Assembly (NCBI RefSeq): GCF_002775205.1
Contig: NC_036456.1
Span: 4,913,463-4,977,462 of the forward strand
From: Xiphophorus maculatus
Taxonomy: Eukaryota > Chordata > Actinopteri > Cyprinodontiformes > Poeciliidae
Length of the DNA stretch: 64,000 nt
Direction: 5' to 3'
Part shown: positions 1 through 13,127 of the stretch, in pieces
How the letters are laid out: each line of letters starts with the position of its first letter
Numbering within the stretch: the stretch's first letter is position 1
Made by a program: the position numbers and the translations under genes
The notes under the pieces: generated by a model
Told to the model about the DNA's origin: nothing
Databases searched by the model: none
The model's input: the letters and a program-made list of their open reading frames with translations, nothing else

Positions 1-59
1 AAAAACACTTTTCTATTATATATAAATAGATGCTTTGTGTTTGATAGCCTGGGAGTAAG

Positions 60-362
60 AAACCAGCTAATATTGATGTACTGTGGTAGAGGGTAGGAGT
101 GCTTTTAGTTTACTGTCTTTGTATTTATGGAATAATTGTGCATCCAGAGTGTATTTAATCTCAAAGCACCCTGATCAATACAAATGGAAGTGGTGGGTTG
201 GCAGTTCAGATCCACACTTTGTCTCTCTCAGTCATTGTGGTGAGACTTCGCCTGCTGGTGGTGGTCAGAGGAACCCAGGGCAGCTGTGGGTACCGTCTAT
301 CTCATCTCAGTTGTGTGAATGTGTGCATGAATGGGTGAACGACTGAATGTGGTGTAAAGCTC
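60..362 (+). repeat. Fish interspersed repeat fragment
   Basis: The stretch ends in TGTGTGAATGTGTGCATGAA, TGGGTGAACGACTGAATG and TGTAAAGCTCC, a word series found in many fish dispersed repeats. An 87-codon frame crosses it but shows no protein character. Confidence 0.5.
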
Positions 363-501
363 CATTTACCATTTATCACATATTTAAACAGTCTACCTAT
401 TTCACACTTGTTATATATTTCTGTATTTAGAGATTTTCTCTGTAGTGTGCGCAGATGTTGGGCAAGGCCATTGGCCAAAAATTGGAAAATTATTCTTTTG
501 G

Positions 502-538
502 CTTCTGCACAAGCCTTATTCTAAGGCTTGTGCAGAAG
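502..538. repeat. Perfect hairpin, 17-bp arms, 3-nt loop
   Basis: CTTCTGCACAAGCCTTA (502-518), loop TTC, exact complement at 522-538. Confidence 0.95.
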
Positions 539-1584
539 ACCGAGAGAGAAATATCCAAACCCTCTACTCCGGGGATACCCACCTGCATTTGGAAATCAGT
601 CTCACCACCGTCTTACACAAACTTGTCAGCGTTGGGCGTTAGCGTAGCTCTTGCCCCTCAAATAAATCACGGCACCGGCCCGACAAATGGTACGCTGCAT
701 AAAGTATTCCTACTCGCACATCGATCCACCCGTGCGTCACGTCACTGCCGCGGTCAAAGACGGTAAACAACTTTGTCTTCGGCCCAAGGTCGGACGGGAA
801 CCTCTGCTGTCAGCCGGAGCGGCACAGGGAGCTGTTTTAAGGCAACACCAGTAAGAGTGCTATTGACCTATGCTGATGACATGCAGAGCCCGGGGGGGGA
901 GCTACATGTAGTTTTCCGCGTTTAGAATCGACCCTTGAATTGACGGTCTGTCAGAGGAGACTCCTCGTCGCCTTCGTTCAACTCCAGCTCCCCTACATAC
1001 AACGTCCCTGTGGTTTGGCTGCAGCACTCACTGATCCTTAAAGAAGGTGAGAGGGATTGAATTGCGCACACACAATCCTTTTTGCCTTTAAGCACCTATG
1101 CGCTCGCACACCCACACATACACACACACAAAACAAAACATAAAATTTGATTAGGTGTGCATGGGAGGCGGTGGATAAATCACTTTATGCATGAGTGTCG
1201 GCATACGGAGGGGTGTGTGTGAGAGTGTGTGTTTAGTCAAAACACACACTTAGTTGCTCCCTGTGCCTCGTCTCGCCTCTCTCCGCATGTGTCCTCTTAC
1301 TTGGGTGAGCAGATAGGTCACAGTTTGCAAAGCTTTTAGGTAGAGCGACATGGGGCAAGGTGTTGGCAGTGACACGGGGGCCTGAGGAGAGATATTGAAG
1401 GAAGGAGATTAGGAGAAAGTGTGTGTGTGTGTTTCTGTAAGGAGGGCGGGGAGGGGGAGCAGTGTTTTTCTGTTTTTCTGCTGTGAATAATTGAAAAGCT
1501 CGGGGAATGAAAAAAAAATGCAGAGGCCATCAGAGAAAGCTGTTTGGCTCTGTCTTGTAAGACCTGACCCGAGTTATGGATTAA

Positions 1585-1614
1585 CCACACACACACACAC
1601 ACACCCACACACAA
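1585..1614. repeat. CA microsatellite
   Basis: Interrupted (CA)n run in the first sorcs2 intron of the window. Confidence 0.9.
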
Positions 1615-3714
1615 CATGCGCGCATAGGCACAGGCACCGAGTTTGTTGGGCTGTGAAATCACAGGTAATAATTGTCCCTTTTCTGCTTGGCTTCCAATCT
1701 CTTCTTTTGATGGCCAACCTTTTTTGTTTTTGTTTTTTCTTCTCCCGGTTTGTTTGTCCAAGAGCAATCAGAAACCTGAGGTGGACCTGGAACAGTAGAA
1801 AACAGGTTTGACATTTCAATAGTTGCAGTTGGAAGGTTGTTCACACTGATCAGTCTTGATAAATTGTCTAAGGGTCTTTTTCCAAGATGGTCGGCCAACA
1901 GAAAATGCAACTGATTCACACCAGGAAAGACTTTTGGTCCACTTGGTTGGTCCGGACCAAAAGTGGACTTTTTTTGGTTGTTTGCTTGTTTGGTGTGGTT
2001 CGGTTTACAGCCAAAGCCCTTTGGGTGTCAGTCATAGCTCCCATTGGCCGGAAACGATGGGGGCGGGACAGTGCACAGACCCGGAGAACCAAACTTCGAA
2101 GTCCTGCTTGCTGCATTATTTCGGTTTCTGCGTCACCATTTTGAATGTCGAGAGCAACTCGGGCATCACGATTTGATGTTTCTAATTTTGGAACAACATC
2201 TGCAAATCGGCGCTGAAACCCGAATGAGGCGAGACGATCTGAGCTTCTGGCATCTCCTTATGATCAGTCGGCTTTAATTCCATCCCACCGATCCAGAAAT
2301 AAAAAGCCGTCAGGTTCAGTTCAAATCTAATTCATTCCGTTAGTTTCACGATAATCATTTAGCAGAGTTCCAGAAAAGCAAAGTGTAATCTTACTTCACT
2401 AGGTTAAAAGCCACCAAACTATTACTGCTCTGTAATTAGCACTGCTAACATACTGACATTCATTTTATTCCCTTAACTGTTATCAAGGTCATTCCTGACA
2501 CCAAAAAAAAAAGTTTTTTTTGAAAAAAATAAATAAATAAGCTGATTTTGTTAGAGATTCTAATTCAATGATATTTTAGAATAATTGTGGATTTAGTCTG
2601 GAATGCAGGGAGGGGAAAAAAACAAACTTTTAAAGGTCAGTGATTTTTTTTTTTGGATAAAACCAAGCAAGACAAGGGAGCCTTTAGGCTGCATATATGA
2701 TAGCTTTTTCAACTATAAAATGTGTCACAATAAAAAAAAAAATAGAAGAAAGAAAAGTCAGGGTTTAATTTTGGGAAAGGAAGTAGAGTGAATGGATTGT
2801 CGCCGTCCATCCGGCTGTGACGGCTGATTGGCCGGGAGGTGGTGGCGTGGTGCTGTCAAATCTCAAAAATAAATCTTTCCGGTGCGAGTTGTTGTGATAA
2901 TGCGAACCAGTAAAGCTCTGAGACTGGGAGCCCAGAACTAAACCCAGATGTTCCTGCTGAGGCACTAATCCTTACCTCTGATCACAGACTGCGCCTTGCA
3001 GCAGAGAACTTCAGAAGCTGTTTGAGAGCAACTGACTGAAATAGTGAGCAGAGGACAGATTTAGGATTTAAATGGTTTATTTAACCAAAACTGCAACGTT
3101 ACATTTAACAGACGGTCACAGGTTCTTACTCCCTCCCTCCCTCCCTCCATCCCTCGATTCACAGGTTCTTCCTTATTTCCGCTCTTGGGCGTTCAGCCAA
3201 TCAGTGCCAAGGAAGATAAATGGCGCTCCTTGATTGGCTGCTTTACAAACGCCAGCCAATTGCACGTCAACTAGCATTGTGCCCAGATGTTTCAGATTCC
3301 TGAGCTGCATTTTCTTTCAAATATTTTAGCTCTAAGAAAAAAAAAACTGAAAAAAAAGTCGAAATAAGACAAATTTGTGCGAATAATTTGGAGTTATATT
3401 CCACAAAAAAAAATCAACAAATAGATGAATTTGCAAAGACTGACTCGCAAACGGGGAAATAGGCTGGAGTCCATTGTAACGCATGTTGAAATTATGAATC
3501 AGTCAATTCGTTGCAGTGAGCTTATAATACAGCAAAAATAATCTAAAGAGCCATAGAAATATAAAAAGCCAAAACGTTCCTGATGAAATCTATCTTCAAG
3601 TCCAACAGCCATGTTTGACATAAAAACTACAAACTTTAAACATTGTACCTCCAATGAAACATGGCGGTGGCAGCATCATGTTCTCAGATGACTTTTCTTT
3701 AGATGAAATTTAGG

Positions 3715-4250
3715 CGAGTTGCAATAACATATTTTGCTGGACGATAAATTGTCCCAGAAATCATTGCGATAAACGATAACACTGTCATTCTGAAAACATT
3801 TTCAACTAATATAACGATGAGGGCAGAATAATTCAAATACACATTCTCAACGATCAGGAAATTTTTCTTTCGGAGAACATTTAACACTTTTTAAATATCT
3901 AAAATAAAGAAGCAAGACAGCCGAAACGACAAACAATTAAAATGGATCATAAAGTCTCAACAAAACAAAGTGAGTTTTTATGCTCAGAAAGGAAAATCAT
4001 GCAAAACTGCCAGTTAGGACTTTTGTAAAAAAAAAAAAAAAAAAAAGAAATGATGAGAACAATAACAAAAATGCAAACTAACTACATTATGCTGTGTGTG
4101 AAATGTATTCAGCATTTTTCAAAGTGACGGCTTTTCAATAATAATAATAAAGTTAACTACATTAGAATGCAAATGAAAACGATTAGATTGTGATTAATTG
4201 GTTTATTGCTTATTGTGATGAAAGCAGACTTACTTTAAGATGAATTAAAC
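3715..4250. repeat. Dispersed repeat with GCGATAAACGATAA motif, copy 1
   Basis: Shares TTGCTGGACGATAAATTGT, GCGATAAACGATAA, ACACATTCTCAACGATCAG and GAACATTTAACACT in order with 20955-21140. Probably a hAT-type non-autonomous element. No coding potential. Confidence 0.6.
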
Positions 4251-4664
4251 TCTAAACATTAAATATCTCTCAGTTTTACACGACAAACTTCTTAACATCA
4301 GCTAACAGTGCAGACCTATAGTATAGATAAGTGTCTGCATGTTTGTTTATTTCTTATAACGTTCCCTCCGACAGATTTTTTCTGTTTTTCAGTCGAACTT
4401 TCCCATTAAAAGTGTAGAAAGTTTTGAAACGACGTGTCATGGTGTCATTTCTTTGAATGCTTGTAGTTTTTTTTTTATAGCTACAGTCACGAGTCAGCAA
4501 ACTGATGAAGGATTGCTGCGTCACACTGACAAGTCTCAGCTTTAAGCTGTTGAACCTCAGCATGGAGCTACAGGAGAAAGAAAAGTCATTTCAGTAGCTT
4601 TCTGGCATCAAGATTGTCTTTCGAAACTATTTCTACAGCTTACATTCACACAGATCGGCGTCAG

Positions 4665-4960
4665 CCTCGCGGGTTTATATATGCGTGTGTTGACTTTACT
4701 CCGTCGCCTCCGCCGAATCTTTTTAGCGGCGGATTACGTTGTCTCCTCTGCGGCGCGGTGGGCGGCGCGGCTGACTGAATGTCAAAAGGCAGCCGGAGCT
4801 GCAGGTCGGTGTCCCTTTCAGCGCCGCCTCCTCCTGCTGCTGCGGCTCCGCGTCGCCAAATGAGACAGGATGTCAGCCGTAAACCGCGGCGAAGCGGCGT
4901 TTAATGAAGAGCGGGGACTTGGAAGAGGAGGTCGTGGGACGAGGAGGGCGACGCATCAAA
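4665..4960. promoter_or_regulatory. CpG-rich patch with TATA-like motif in sorcs2 intron
   Basis: CpG dinucleotides are dense here (for example GGCGGCGCGGCTGACTG and AAACCGCGGCGAAGCGGCG) against an AT-rich background. GTTTATATATG at 4674-4684 could be a TATA box. It may be an alternative promoter or enhancer, or simply a GC-rich repeat. A 60-codon frame inside shows no recognisable protein. Confidence 0.35.
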
Positions 4961-5112
4961 CAGAGTGGCTTATTACATAACCCATAGGTTTTTATTCCTA
5001 AAATAATATACAAAAAACTCCTTATGGGGTTTCATAGGAACTCACTCTTTTATTTGAGTGTCATATCTTTACTATGAAGTCAATTATGTCTTTCGATCCA
5101 AAGGTTTCTTTC

Positions 5113-5480
5113 CTAAAGGGGCGGTGTTATGTTAAACCAACTCTTTTTAAAAAATTTTTTTTAGCTTTATATTATATTTGTATCCCCTCATCAAAAACAT
5201 ACCTGGAGAGTTGCTGTGATTCTTTCATGCATGTTTGAGAAATCCTATAACCTCCAATTTCAACCGTTCAGCTGTCCATAACTCCAAGCTTCAGATCACC
5301 CCTCCACCCAGTCAGCTCCTTCAGACTAGCCAGCAGCATTTAGCAGTCATTATGCAGTGCACATTGCTTGTTTCAGTTTGGACTTTAGGTTCTTGCCTCA
5401 ACAGGGTCAGAAACCTACTCCGATGTTTTCGCAACGTTATTTCTCGTTTAGTGTTAACTGTGCTGGACGTGTGGTAAGCT
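5113..5480 (+). mobile_element. TTAA-type MITE copy 1 (partial) in sorcs2 intron
   Basis: It starts TAAAGGGGCGGTGTTATG and shares CCTCATCAAAAACATACCTG, GCATGTTTGAGAAATCC and CAGCTCCTTCAGACTAGC with copies 2 and 3. Its right end has decayed and cannot be placed exactly. Confidence 0.65.
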
Positions 5481-7368
5481 TATTAATCGTGCCTCAGAAA
5501 CCCAGGCCCAATCCGACTGTCTGTAAAAAAAAAAAAAAAAAAATTGGCCCGACATAGCCTGAAGTTCAGTTCGGATGGTAAATCTGAGCTTTAATATAGA
5601 GGAGTAAAAACTGTAGGGCCGCTGGTTTCCTGGCCATAAGACACGTTGAGTGAAGCTGCATCTGGACGTGTATGAACCACTGCATTAAAGCAAAGTAGAA
5701 ATAATCCAGTTTGTTGTTACATTACATTTCATGTCTGTTTACTGATTTACCCTCCGAGTTGAGTCGGGAGCAAATTTTCTGGGACGTGTGACTGACAGGA
5801 GCGGAACGGGGCGGGGCCGCACTTGCGTTCATTGAGCACTCGTTACAGTCTAATGAATTTTTTTGTCACCTTGCTTTCTTTCTTCACAGTGATTAAAATA
5901 GAATCGACCCCCATTTTTCACACAGTGGACCATGCAAATTATTCTAAATCATCTTCTATCAAACCAAATAATGAGGAGCGTAATATCAGACAACTTCTTT
6001 TCATCACAAAGAAGTGGTGGCGGCGACAGAAGCAAAACTGTAAACGTAAGAAGTGCGGAAAGTGTTAAATACCAATCGCACCAGTTTGTGGATGAAAATA
6101 AAGACAAACGGAATAATGAAACAGAAAAACAAAACAAAACGCAGCAACATATAACAAACCCCCCACACCAATTCAGTCTATTGTCAGTTTGTGACCTTAT
6201 TTTATACTTGTGCACAAGAACTCCATGTACTTAGACATTACTAATCAATTCATTTTTTTGGGAAGTTTGTTTATTATTACTATTAATGTTATTATTAGGC
6301 TTTGTGGTAATGAAAATCTCAGAAAACTTGAAACATTCTAAATTTTCTGTTTATTTCAGCAGAGTTCACATCCAGCTGACCCTCTTTATGGCTTTAAATT
6401 CTCGGCTTTCAAAAGTGCAAGATTTGAACGAAATATTCCACGGCAACCTTTTTGTCATTTCATACTGTTTTGGTTTACATAACCTCTTAACCGACGTTTT
6501 TAGGTTAAAAATGCCTAAAGTCCATTCATGTCCTCCTCATGAATCCTTTGCTTAATCAGTGAACAATCCCAAAAAAGGATCAGAACCATAATCAGTGTGT
6601 ATAGAGTTTATACCGGCGTTTCTAATGCGTTGGATTGGGATCAGAACACTGCCATGAATTCCTTCAGCTCTCAACATTAACTCCTCTTTACGTTGATCGT
6701 TTTTCTCAGTTTGCTCGTTTTGTCATAATCCCGTCGCACACAATTTGCAACAGAGCCGGCTAATTGAATCAGAAACGTTACGTTCTTAAATATGAAGATC
6801 GATGCGCGGCCCTTTGTTTTTGTATTTCCGTCACTCGGAACGACAATAAATCTAGAGGTAATTGAGCCTGAGTGTGTCTTTATAATCAAGATGGAAGAGT
6901 GTTAATGATTACACACCCCCTCGGAGGAGCTTCCCTCCGCACGCTGGTGGTTTTGTCTTCAGATGGTATGGTAATGTAATCAGTAACACGGAGAAAGTGC
7001 TGAGTCGCCCTTGTGTGGCTGCTACATTATTTCATGAGTGATGAAGCCGTTTTCCTCACAGTCCCAAGAGCACCGACAAGTACACTTAGCAAGTTTGCTC
7101 TAGCTGCCAAATGGTTGTTGCTTTTTTTTTTTTCTTACATTTTGAAGCGCTTCACTGTTTTTTTTTTTTTTTTCTTCAAATCCTCTTGCTTACACTGGTA
7201 TTGTTTTTATTGGGTTGCGTTATCTGCTTTTCTTTGTGTATTTTCTTTTTGGCTTTTCATTTTTTTTACTTTTCCTATCTACAATAAGCTTTTATTTAAG
7301 TTTTGTATTAACAACAACATTTATTTTCCCTTTGGGATCAATAAAATATTTTTGAATTTACATTTTAT
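5481..7368. other. sorcs2 intron, no gene seen
   Basis: AT-rich with poly-A and poly-T tracts. A GC-box-like GGGGCGGGGCC lies at about 5809-5819. Short frames have no family features. Confidence 0.6.
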
Positions 7369-7917
7369 TTAAAGGGGAGGTGTTACATAAAATTGACTTT
7401 AATTAATAATTGTGTTATAATATTATTCTCTCATCAAAAACGTACCTGGAGTGTTGCCTTGATTCTTTCGTGCATGTTTGAGAAATCCTTCCATCTCCCG
7501 TGGCAACCACTCAGCTGTGCAAAACGCCCAGGTGGGCCTAGCCCCGCCTTCTCGGCGCAGCTCCTCCTCGTTTCCTCCCGCTCAGCTCCTTCAAACTAGC
7601 TAGCATCATTAGCAAACACCTGATTGAACATTAGCGGGGCTTCCTTATAGGAGCTGCTTCTCAGTGCAACGCTGTTGAAAATGTTGTTAAAGGGTTAATA
7701 GAGGAGCCATGCTGTGATGACTTCCTGAAGGCGGAGTTTCAGAAAGAGCAGAAATTTCTTAAAGAGACAGAGGCCCAATTTTAAGGCGTTAAATTCCAAC
7801 CTTATATTCTTTTAAGTCATGTTTGATATCTGTAGCATTCTTATAACAACTGAAAGTAACATAGTTACTTGATTGTGCTATGAAATGGCACTACAACACG
7901 TAAAACTGACACTTTAA
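7369..7917 (+). mobile_element. TTAA-type MITE copy 2 in sorcs2 intron
   Basis: It begins TTTAAAGGGGAGGTGTTAC and ends ACTGACACTTTAA. The inner sequence (CTCATCAAAAACGTACCTG, CCTAGCCCCGCCTTCTC, GAAGGCGGAGTTTCAGAAAG) matches copy 3 nearly throughout. Non-coding. Confidence 0.75.
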
Positions 7918-8357
7918 CTTTTTTGTGGCAGCGGAACTGATTGCAGCGTTAGTGAGAGTTCCACCTGTGACTTATTGCGTAAAGTTGTGGTCATAGTTTC
8001 AGTTATTTTTTTATATTTACAACCCAAATGGACAAAAATGTGTAAAAAAGACACTATTCTTCAGGGCACCAAACTCAGTCTGGGCGTCCAGCAGGATATC
8101 GTTCAGAAGGTCAAACCAATATTACATGTTTTTGGAGGCGTACAGCAGAGTTCACATCCTGCTGACCCCTTCAGTACCTCATCGCATCTGTTATTGCTTG
8201 GAGTGTCTACGTTGTTAGCGGGCAATATGAGAGAGTGTCTTTTTCCAAATTGTTGTGGAGTAAAAGTTTTTAACCTGGGGTTGTTACGCCGATTTAAAAA
8301 AAGAAAAAGTATCTCTTCTCACCCGTTTCCTGCTCTCTCCCTTCCTGCATCCTGCAG

Positions 8358-11300
8358 GACGTTCAGATAGTGAGCACAGACGAGAGCCAGGTGTTCCTGG
8401 CCCTCCAGGAGTGGTACCAGTCGGACACGTACAACCTGTACCAGTCGGACTCGCAGGGCGTGTACTACTCCATGATCCTGGAGAACGTCCGCAGCACCAA
8501 GCAGCCTGAGGAGAACGTCCTCATCGACATCCTGGAGGTGAGGCGCTCCGTAACAAATGACAAATGTGTTGTTTGTGTGGGGTTTTTTTCTCCTTCTGTT
8601 TTCTTCCTTAATAATTAATTTTTTCGTGATTGAATCTATAAGTTGCAACTATGAACACAAATGAAGCCAGATGTTCCACTGGCGGGGAACCGGTGGAAAC
8701 GTCGTGACGGTGTTCCCGAGTCCTAAGCAAACAAAATGAGCATCTGATGATGTTATAAGTAAACGAACCACTTAGCCACATTTAAGGGGATAACGCTTAC
8801 ACTTCCCTTCATTAATCTTACTATCAGTAAATCCCATTAAAAGCCCAGAGCCACTGATGTACTTGGTCTCATTGGGATTTATCTATTGTAGGAGAGGCTT
8901 TCAGACCGTTTTTTGGGGATTTCTAGTAAAATGTAATACACTTTTCTCTCCTGAACCTATTTTTAATGTGTTACTCAAACAGGAGGTGGAACTCTATGAT
9001 TTTTTTTTTTTTTTATTATTATGGCTTGGTTATAGTGTTCCTCAAACGTTTTCAGAGTTGGGACTATTAACCCATTTAACAAACACTCACAGACCACCTA
9101 ATTCATATGTGCCAAACTCAAGGCCTGGGGGCCAAATCTGGCCCGCCGTAGCTTTTAATGTGGCCCTCTACACGCCAAAATACATCAGTAAATCCCTCTG
9201 GGTTTTCACAAATCCGAAAAACTGACAAAATCAACAGATTCCAACATTTTTATTTTATTTTTTTTTCAGATTTCTACTGCAAATTTCTCTCCGAATTGGC
9301 AGGAAACATTGAGTTCACCTGACTGCTGCCTCAGCCTTAGTTGATGTCAAGTTGTCGTCCGTGATTGATACGGCACATTTAGCATCATACATTAGCGTAA
9401 ATATTATAAAAGTTTCTTCTAAATATTTCTAAATTAACGCCACAGAATCTCGGATTTTGATTGCAAAACAACCCACAAAAACAATCAAGGAATCCTGGAC
9501 GGAAGATCAGAGTGAAAAGATGTATATTCATTTTAAGAATTACTTATTGAAAGCTGAAACAAACAGATTTTAATGACATTTTAACAGTTTAATGGGTTTT
9601 CTGAATACATTTTGGCACAACCGGCCCTTTAAGAACATTCAGATCTTTGAACTTGAAGTTACCCTGCAATACATAACTTGCATGTATCTTAATACATACA
9701 ACCTGAGATAAAAATGTTACCCTGAGCTCTTGTGGAATTAAACCTTCGGCTTGGGATTTCCTCAGATAAATGGTAAAAAAAAACCAATAAACCTAACATG
9801 TCAGACAATGTTTTCTCTCACCCTGAAGAAATCCCAGGCCTATCAGACCAAGGTCTGTGTGACAGTGGCATGCTAAGTACCGTAATAGTGTTCTAAAATA
9901 ACAAAAGTTCTGCAAATGTGCAAAAAGCAATTGCATACGGCAGCTTTAACAAAAAGAGCTTCCAGTTAGTGAACCAGATTCCACGCTGCCAGCAGCACGA
10001 CAGAATGGAAGATAAAAGAAAGAAACAAAAACAAAACAGTAATAAACTGGCTGTGGACGAGCCAGTTTCAGAAATCTTCAGGTTAATTTCACACATTTAA
10101 AAGAAAAAGCTCGGATGTTGTCGGTTCCTGAAAGGTAGCATATTCGCAAGAATAAATGTAACATTCTCCATCGTTAAAGGCATAAATTTACAGTATTAGC
10201 ATTAGGATATTCACTGAGGTTGTAAAGTGGTACATTTGTAAGAATAAGTGTGTTTTATTGCACACTGGCAGAGCAACTGGGAGGCGTCCCAATGAAATGA
10301 CCGAACAACCGTAAATCTGTGAGTGAACGGCCAAATGCTCGCACTCATAACACTCCCTGGCTTTAATATCTGACTTATTGTTTTGTCCTCATTTGTCTTG
10401 AGAGGCAGTATTAATAAACGGTTTAAGCAGCTTACAGTGTTGTTTTTCCACTTTTTGATCACACTAGAAATAGCAGCTAATCAGTAAAGGAGTGCCAGGG
10501 GGGAAAAAAAAAAAAAGTTTTACAGGGGTCGCTGCTGAAGCTAATTGCCATTTGTGTAGGAGTTCAGGATCTGTATGTTGAGCTACACATCTCCTCACAT
10601 GCCTGCTTAACGGTAGCTAAGAAGCTGTTGTCAAGGACAGAATATTTGTAACATGCTAGGCGTTGATAGTCAACGTCAATTAGTTCCAATTATGCCACAA
10701 ATTGGTGTGTAATAAAACACACTTATTCTTATAAATGCAGCACAACCAATTTGTGCTGCATTGTTGACGCAGCACAACTGGAGCTTGTACTCCAGCAGAA
10801 TGTCTAGATTAAGCTTCACTTGTTATATTTGTAGTAGCAGCTACTACAAATATTACTGTATTATTATTTCATGTTTACAGATAAACTTGTTTAACCCTAC
10901 TCTTTACCACCCATCAATCTAAACCTTTTTTTTTTTTTTGGCTCTGGTGGCCTTTATTTGAAAGTGCTAAGACCGGAAAGTGGGTAAAGAGAAAGAGACA
11001 GAAAACATGCGGCAAAGGTCACCAGGCCGGGAATCTTTATGTGGGCTGTGCTTAACCCCTGCGCCACCACAGCATCCCCAATCTGGACTATCTTTTCCTT
11101 TAAATGGTGTTTAAAAAGACAGAGAGGCATTGTTGCACTGCTTAGCAGGAGGAATCCCAGCTGTTTCAGCATGTAGCACATCTGCTTTGTTTCCTAGGTG
11201 CGTGGGGTGAAAGGCGTTTTCCTTGCCAATCAGAAGGTCGACGGAAAAGTGACGACTCTCATCACCTTCAACAAGGGGCGGACCTGGGAACCCCTGGCCC

Positions 11301-13127
11301 CGCCCGCCACGGACATGAACGGCAAGCCAGTCAGCTGCAAAGTAGTAAGTGCTCCATTTTCCAGCTTTTTTTCAACATCGGGGCAGATACAGACATCGAT
11401 AACGAATCGTTCCATCTCTACATTGAACATAAAGGGGAAAAGGATGAGTGCTGCAGTATGAGGAATGCACACAAGACTCTTGCCATCCATCTTGCCAAAG
11501 TCGCAGCTTCGCAAGGTTAGACAGCAAAGAGCCATACGTCTCCACCCAAACCCCGTCCATATTCTGAGCCCAATACATCACACCTGGCCGGGAGGCAGAG
11601 GGGAGCACCAGTGTTCTCCTTTATTTGAACCATCGCTCCCATCTGCTAAAAAAAAAAAATATGAAGGCAGGTGCAGATATGAGCCTGACGCTCGTATACC
11701 ACCTTTAAGACACACACACACACACACACACGTTAGATCTCTGATACTGACCTTGTCATAACAATGGGCTCGCCCCATACTTCAAAAAAAAATTGCTCGG
11801 CAAAATATCTGCTGTCCTGGATGTAAGTCTCCACATCTATCAGGCACAGCAAAGACTTCATTTTCAAGCGCTGACGCGACACATATCGCCTGTGTGACGC
11901 CGCGGGGCACGGCGCCTTGGTTCATCGAGAGAAAAACTGTAAGGCTCGATCCTTTGTCTCCCACCTGTTGGAGATCGGCTCCGGAGATTAATGAGCTGTC
12001 GGCGTGAAGATGGTTAATCTTACTGCCTGTAGAAGGAAATCCGGATGGGGAAAACACCGCTAAACGCAACCTAGCATAAAGACGAGCTAATATCAAGGGT
12101 TTCCCTGAGGCTGAGGTCAACAGAGCCAGACTCTTTTCCTTTTTACGGCAGAACCGCCCAGCGAAGATGTCCGTCTTTGCTGAAATTTGATTGTCTACGA
12201 ATGAAACGTTGAAGTTTACGATATGCTGGCTTACCGTCCTTCCTGTTGCTCCGCTGCAGCCGGATTGCCACCTCCACCTCCACCTGCGCTGGGCCGACAA
12301 TCCCTACGTCTCTGGCACCGTCCACACTAAAGACTCGGCTCCGGGCCTCATCATGGGCGCTGGTGAGTGGAACCGTCTCCTTTCAGATTAAAACAGGTTG
12401 TTTTTTTTTCTTTTAAAGTTATACGCCTATTTTCCCCTGAATTTACTCAAACGGCTGGAAAAACAGACGGAAATTTAAATGGAAGTTTTAGAACGTGGGT
12501 GTCTGTCGATTTTCAAGATGCAACCTGAAAGTTGTGCGCATTTGTAGGGAGGATAACTAAATGAATAAAAAATGGCCTGAGGTAGAAATCCTGCTGTATT
12601 GCTCTGTGTGGTGGCTCTCTGTAGACCTGCCTCTCTCAGCCCTGTTGCTCGTGTCTCTCCTCTCTGTCTCTGGCTTTGTTTCTGTTGTGTGTTTCGGGAG
12701 TCCCCTCTTTCTGATGCAGCTCTGCATTTTTCATCTTCCCTCAGGTAACCTTGGCTCCAAACTCGTAGAGTATAAGGAGGAGATGTACATCACTTCAGAC
12801 TGTGGGAAGACATGGAGACAGGTACGGCATGCTTTGCCTGACTTTTTTTAGTTTTTGTACTCCAAGGAGAAACCTGCATAGATCGAATATCCAATTTTTA
12901 CTTGGGTTTCTTTTAAGCTAAAAAAATAAAAAATAAGAAATACAAATTGTGCTTAACGAAGCTGATCATGAGAAAAACACTGAATTGTTTCCATTGGTAA
13001 AGTAATTTCCAACCCTTAATGTTTTCCTGTTAAAGGTGTTTGAAGAGGAGCATCACATCCTGTATCTGGACCATGGTGGAGTCATTGTTGCCATCAAGGA
13101 CACTTCTATTCCCCTCAAGATACTGAA
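8358..13127 (+). CDS. sorcs2: sorcs2 exons 1-5 of window: VPS10 propeller blades
   Basis: Five exons (8358-8537, 11198-11344, 12260-12362, 12745-12821, 13036-13127) encode part of the ten-bladed VPS10 beta-propeller in the extracellular or lumenal space. The first begins DVQIVSTDESQVF and contains EWYQSDTYNLYQSD. The second holds FNKGRTWEPL and the fourth TSDCGKTWRQ, both Asp-box repeats that cap propeller blades. The third contains HLHLHLRWADNPYVSGTVH, and the fifth LYLDHGGVIVAIKDTSIP. The second exon could end at 11341 or 11344. I chose 11344 because it gives a GTAAGT donor and keeps one residue between Lys and the PDC motif of the next exon. Phases run 0, 0, 1, 0, 2. Confidence 0.93.

Larger units (their letters stand above)
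363..3714. other. sorcs2 intron, no gene seen
   Basis: Holds the hairpin at 502, the CA run at 1585, a likely dispersed repeat at about 1880-2300 (TTGGTCCGGACCAAAAGTGG core, AACTTCGAAGTC), and near 3650 a scrap, AAACATGGCGGTGGCAGCAT, resembling a Tc1 transposase line. No frame looks coding. Confidence 0.6.

Noticed and set aside
83..346. 87-codon open frame on the plus strand
   Set aside because: It crosses a dispersed repeat and has no domain or composition of a real protein.
11342..11344. Alternative donor AAA|GTAGTA for sorcs2 exon 2
   Set aside because: The GTAAGT donor three bases later is stronger and preserves the residue count of the family; both keep the frame.
11782..12300. 172-codon minus-strand frame
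   Set aside because: It runs antisense into sorcs2 exon 3 and has no family features.
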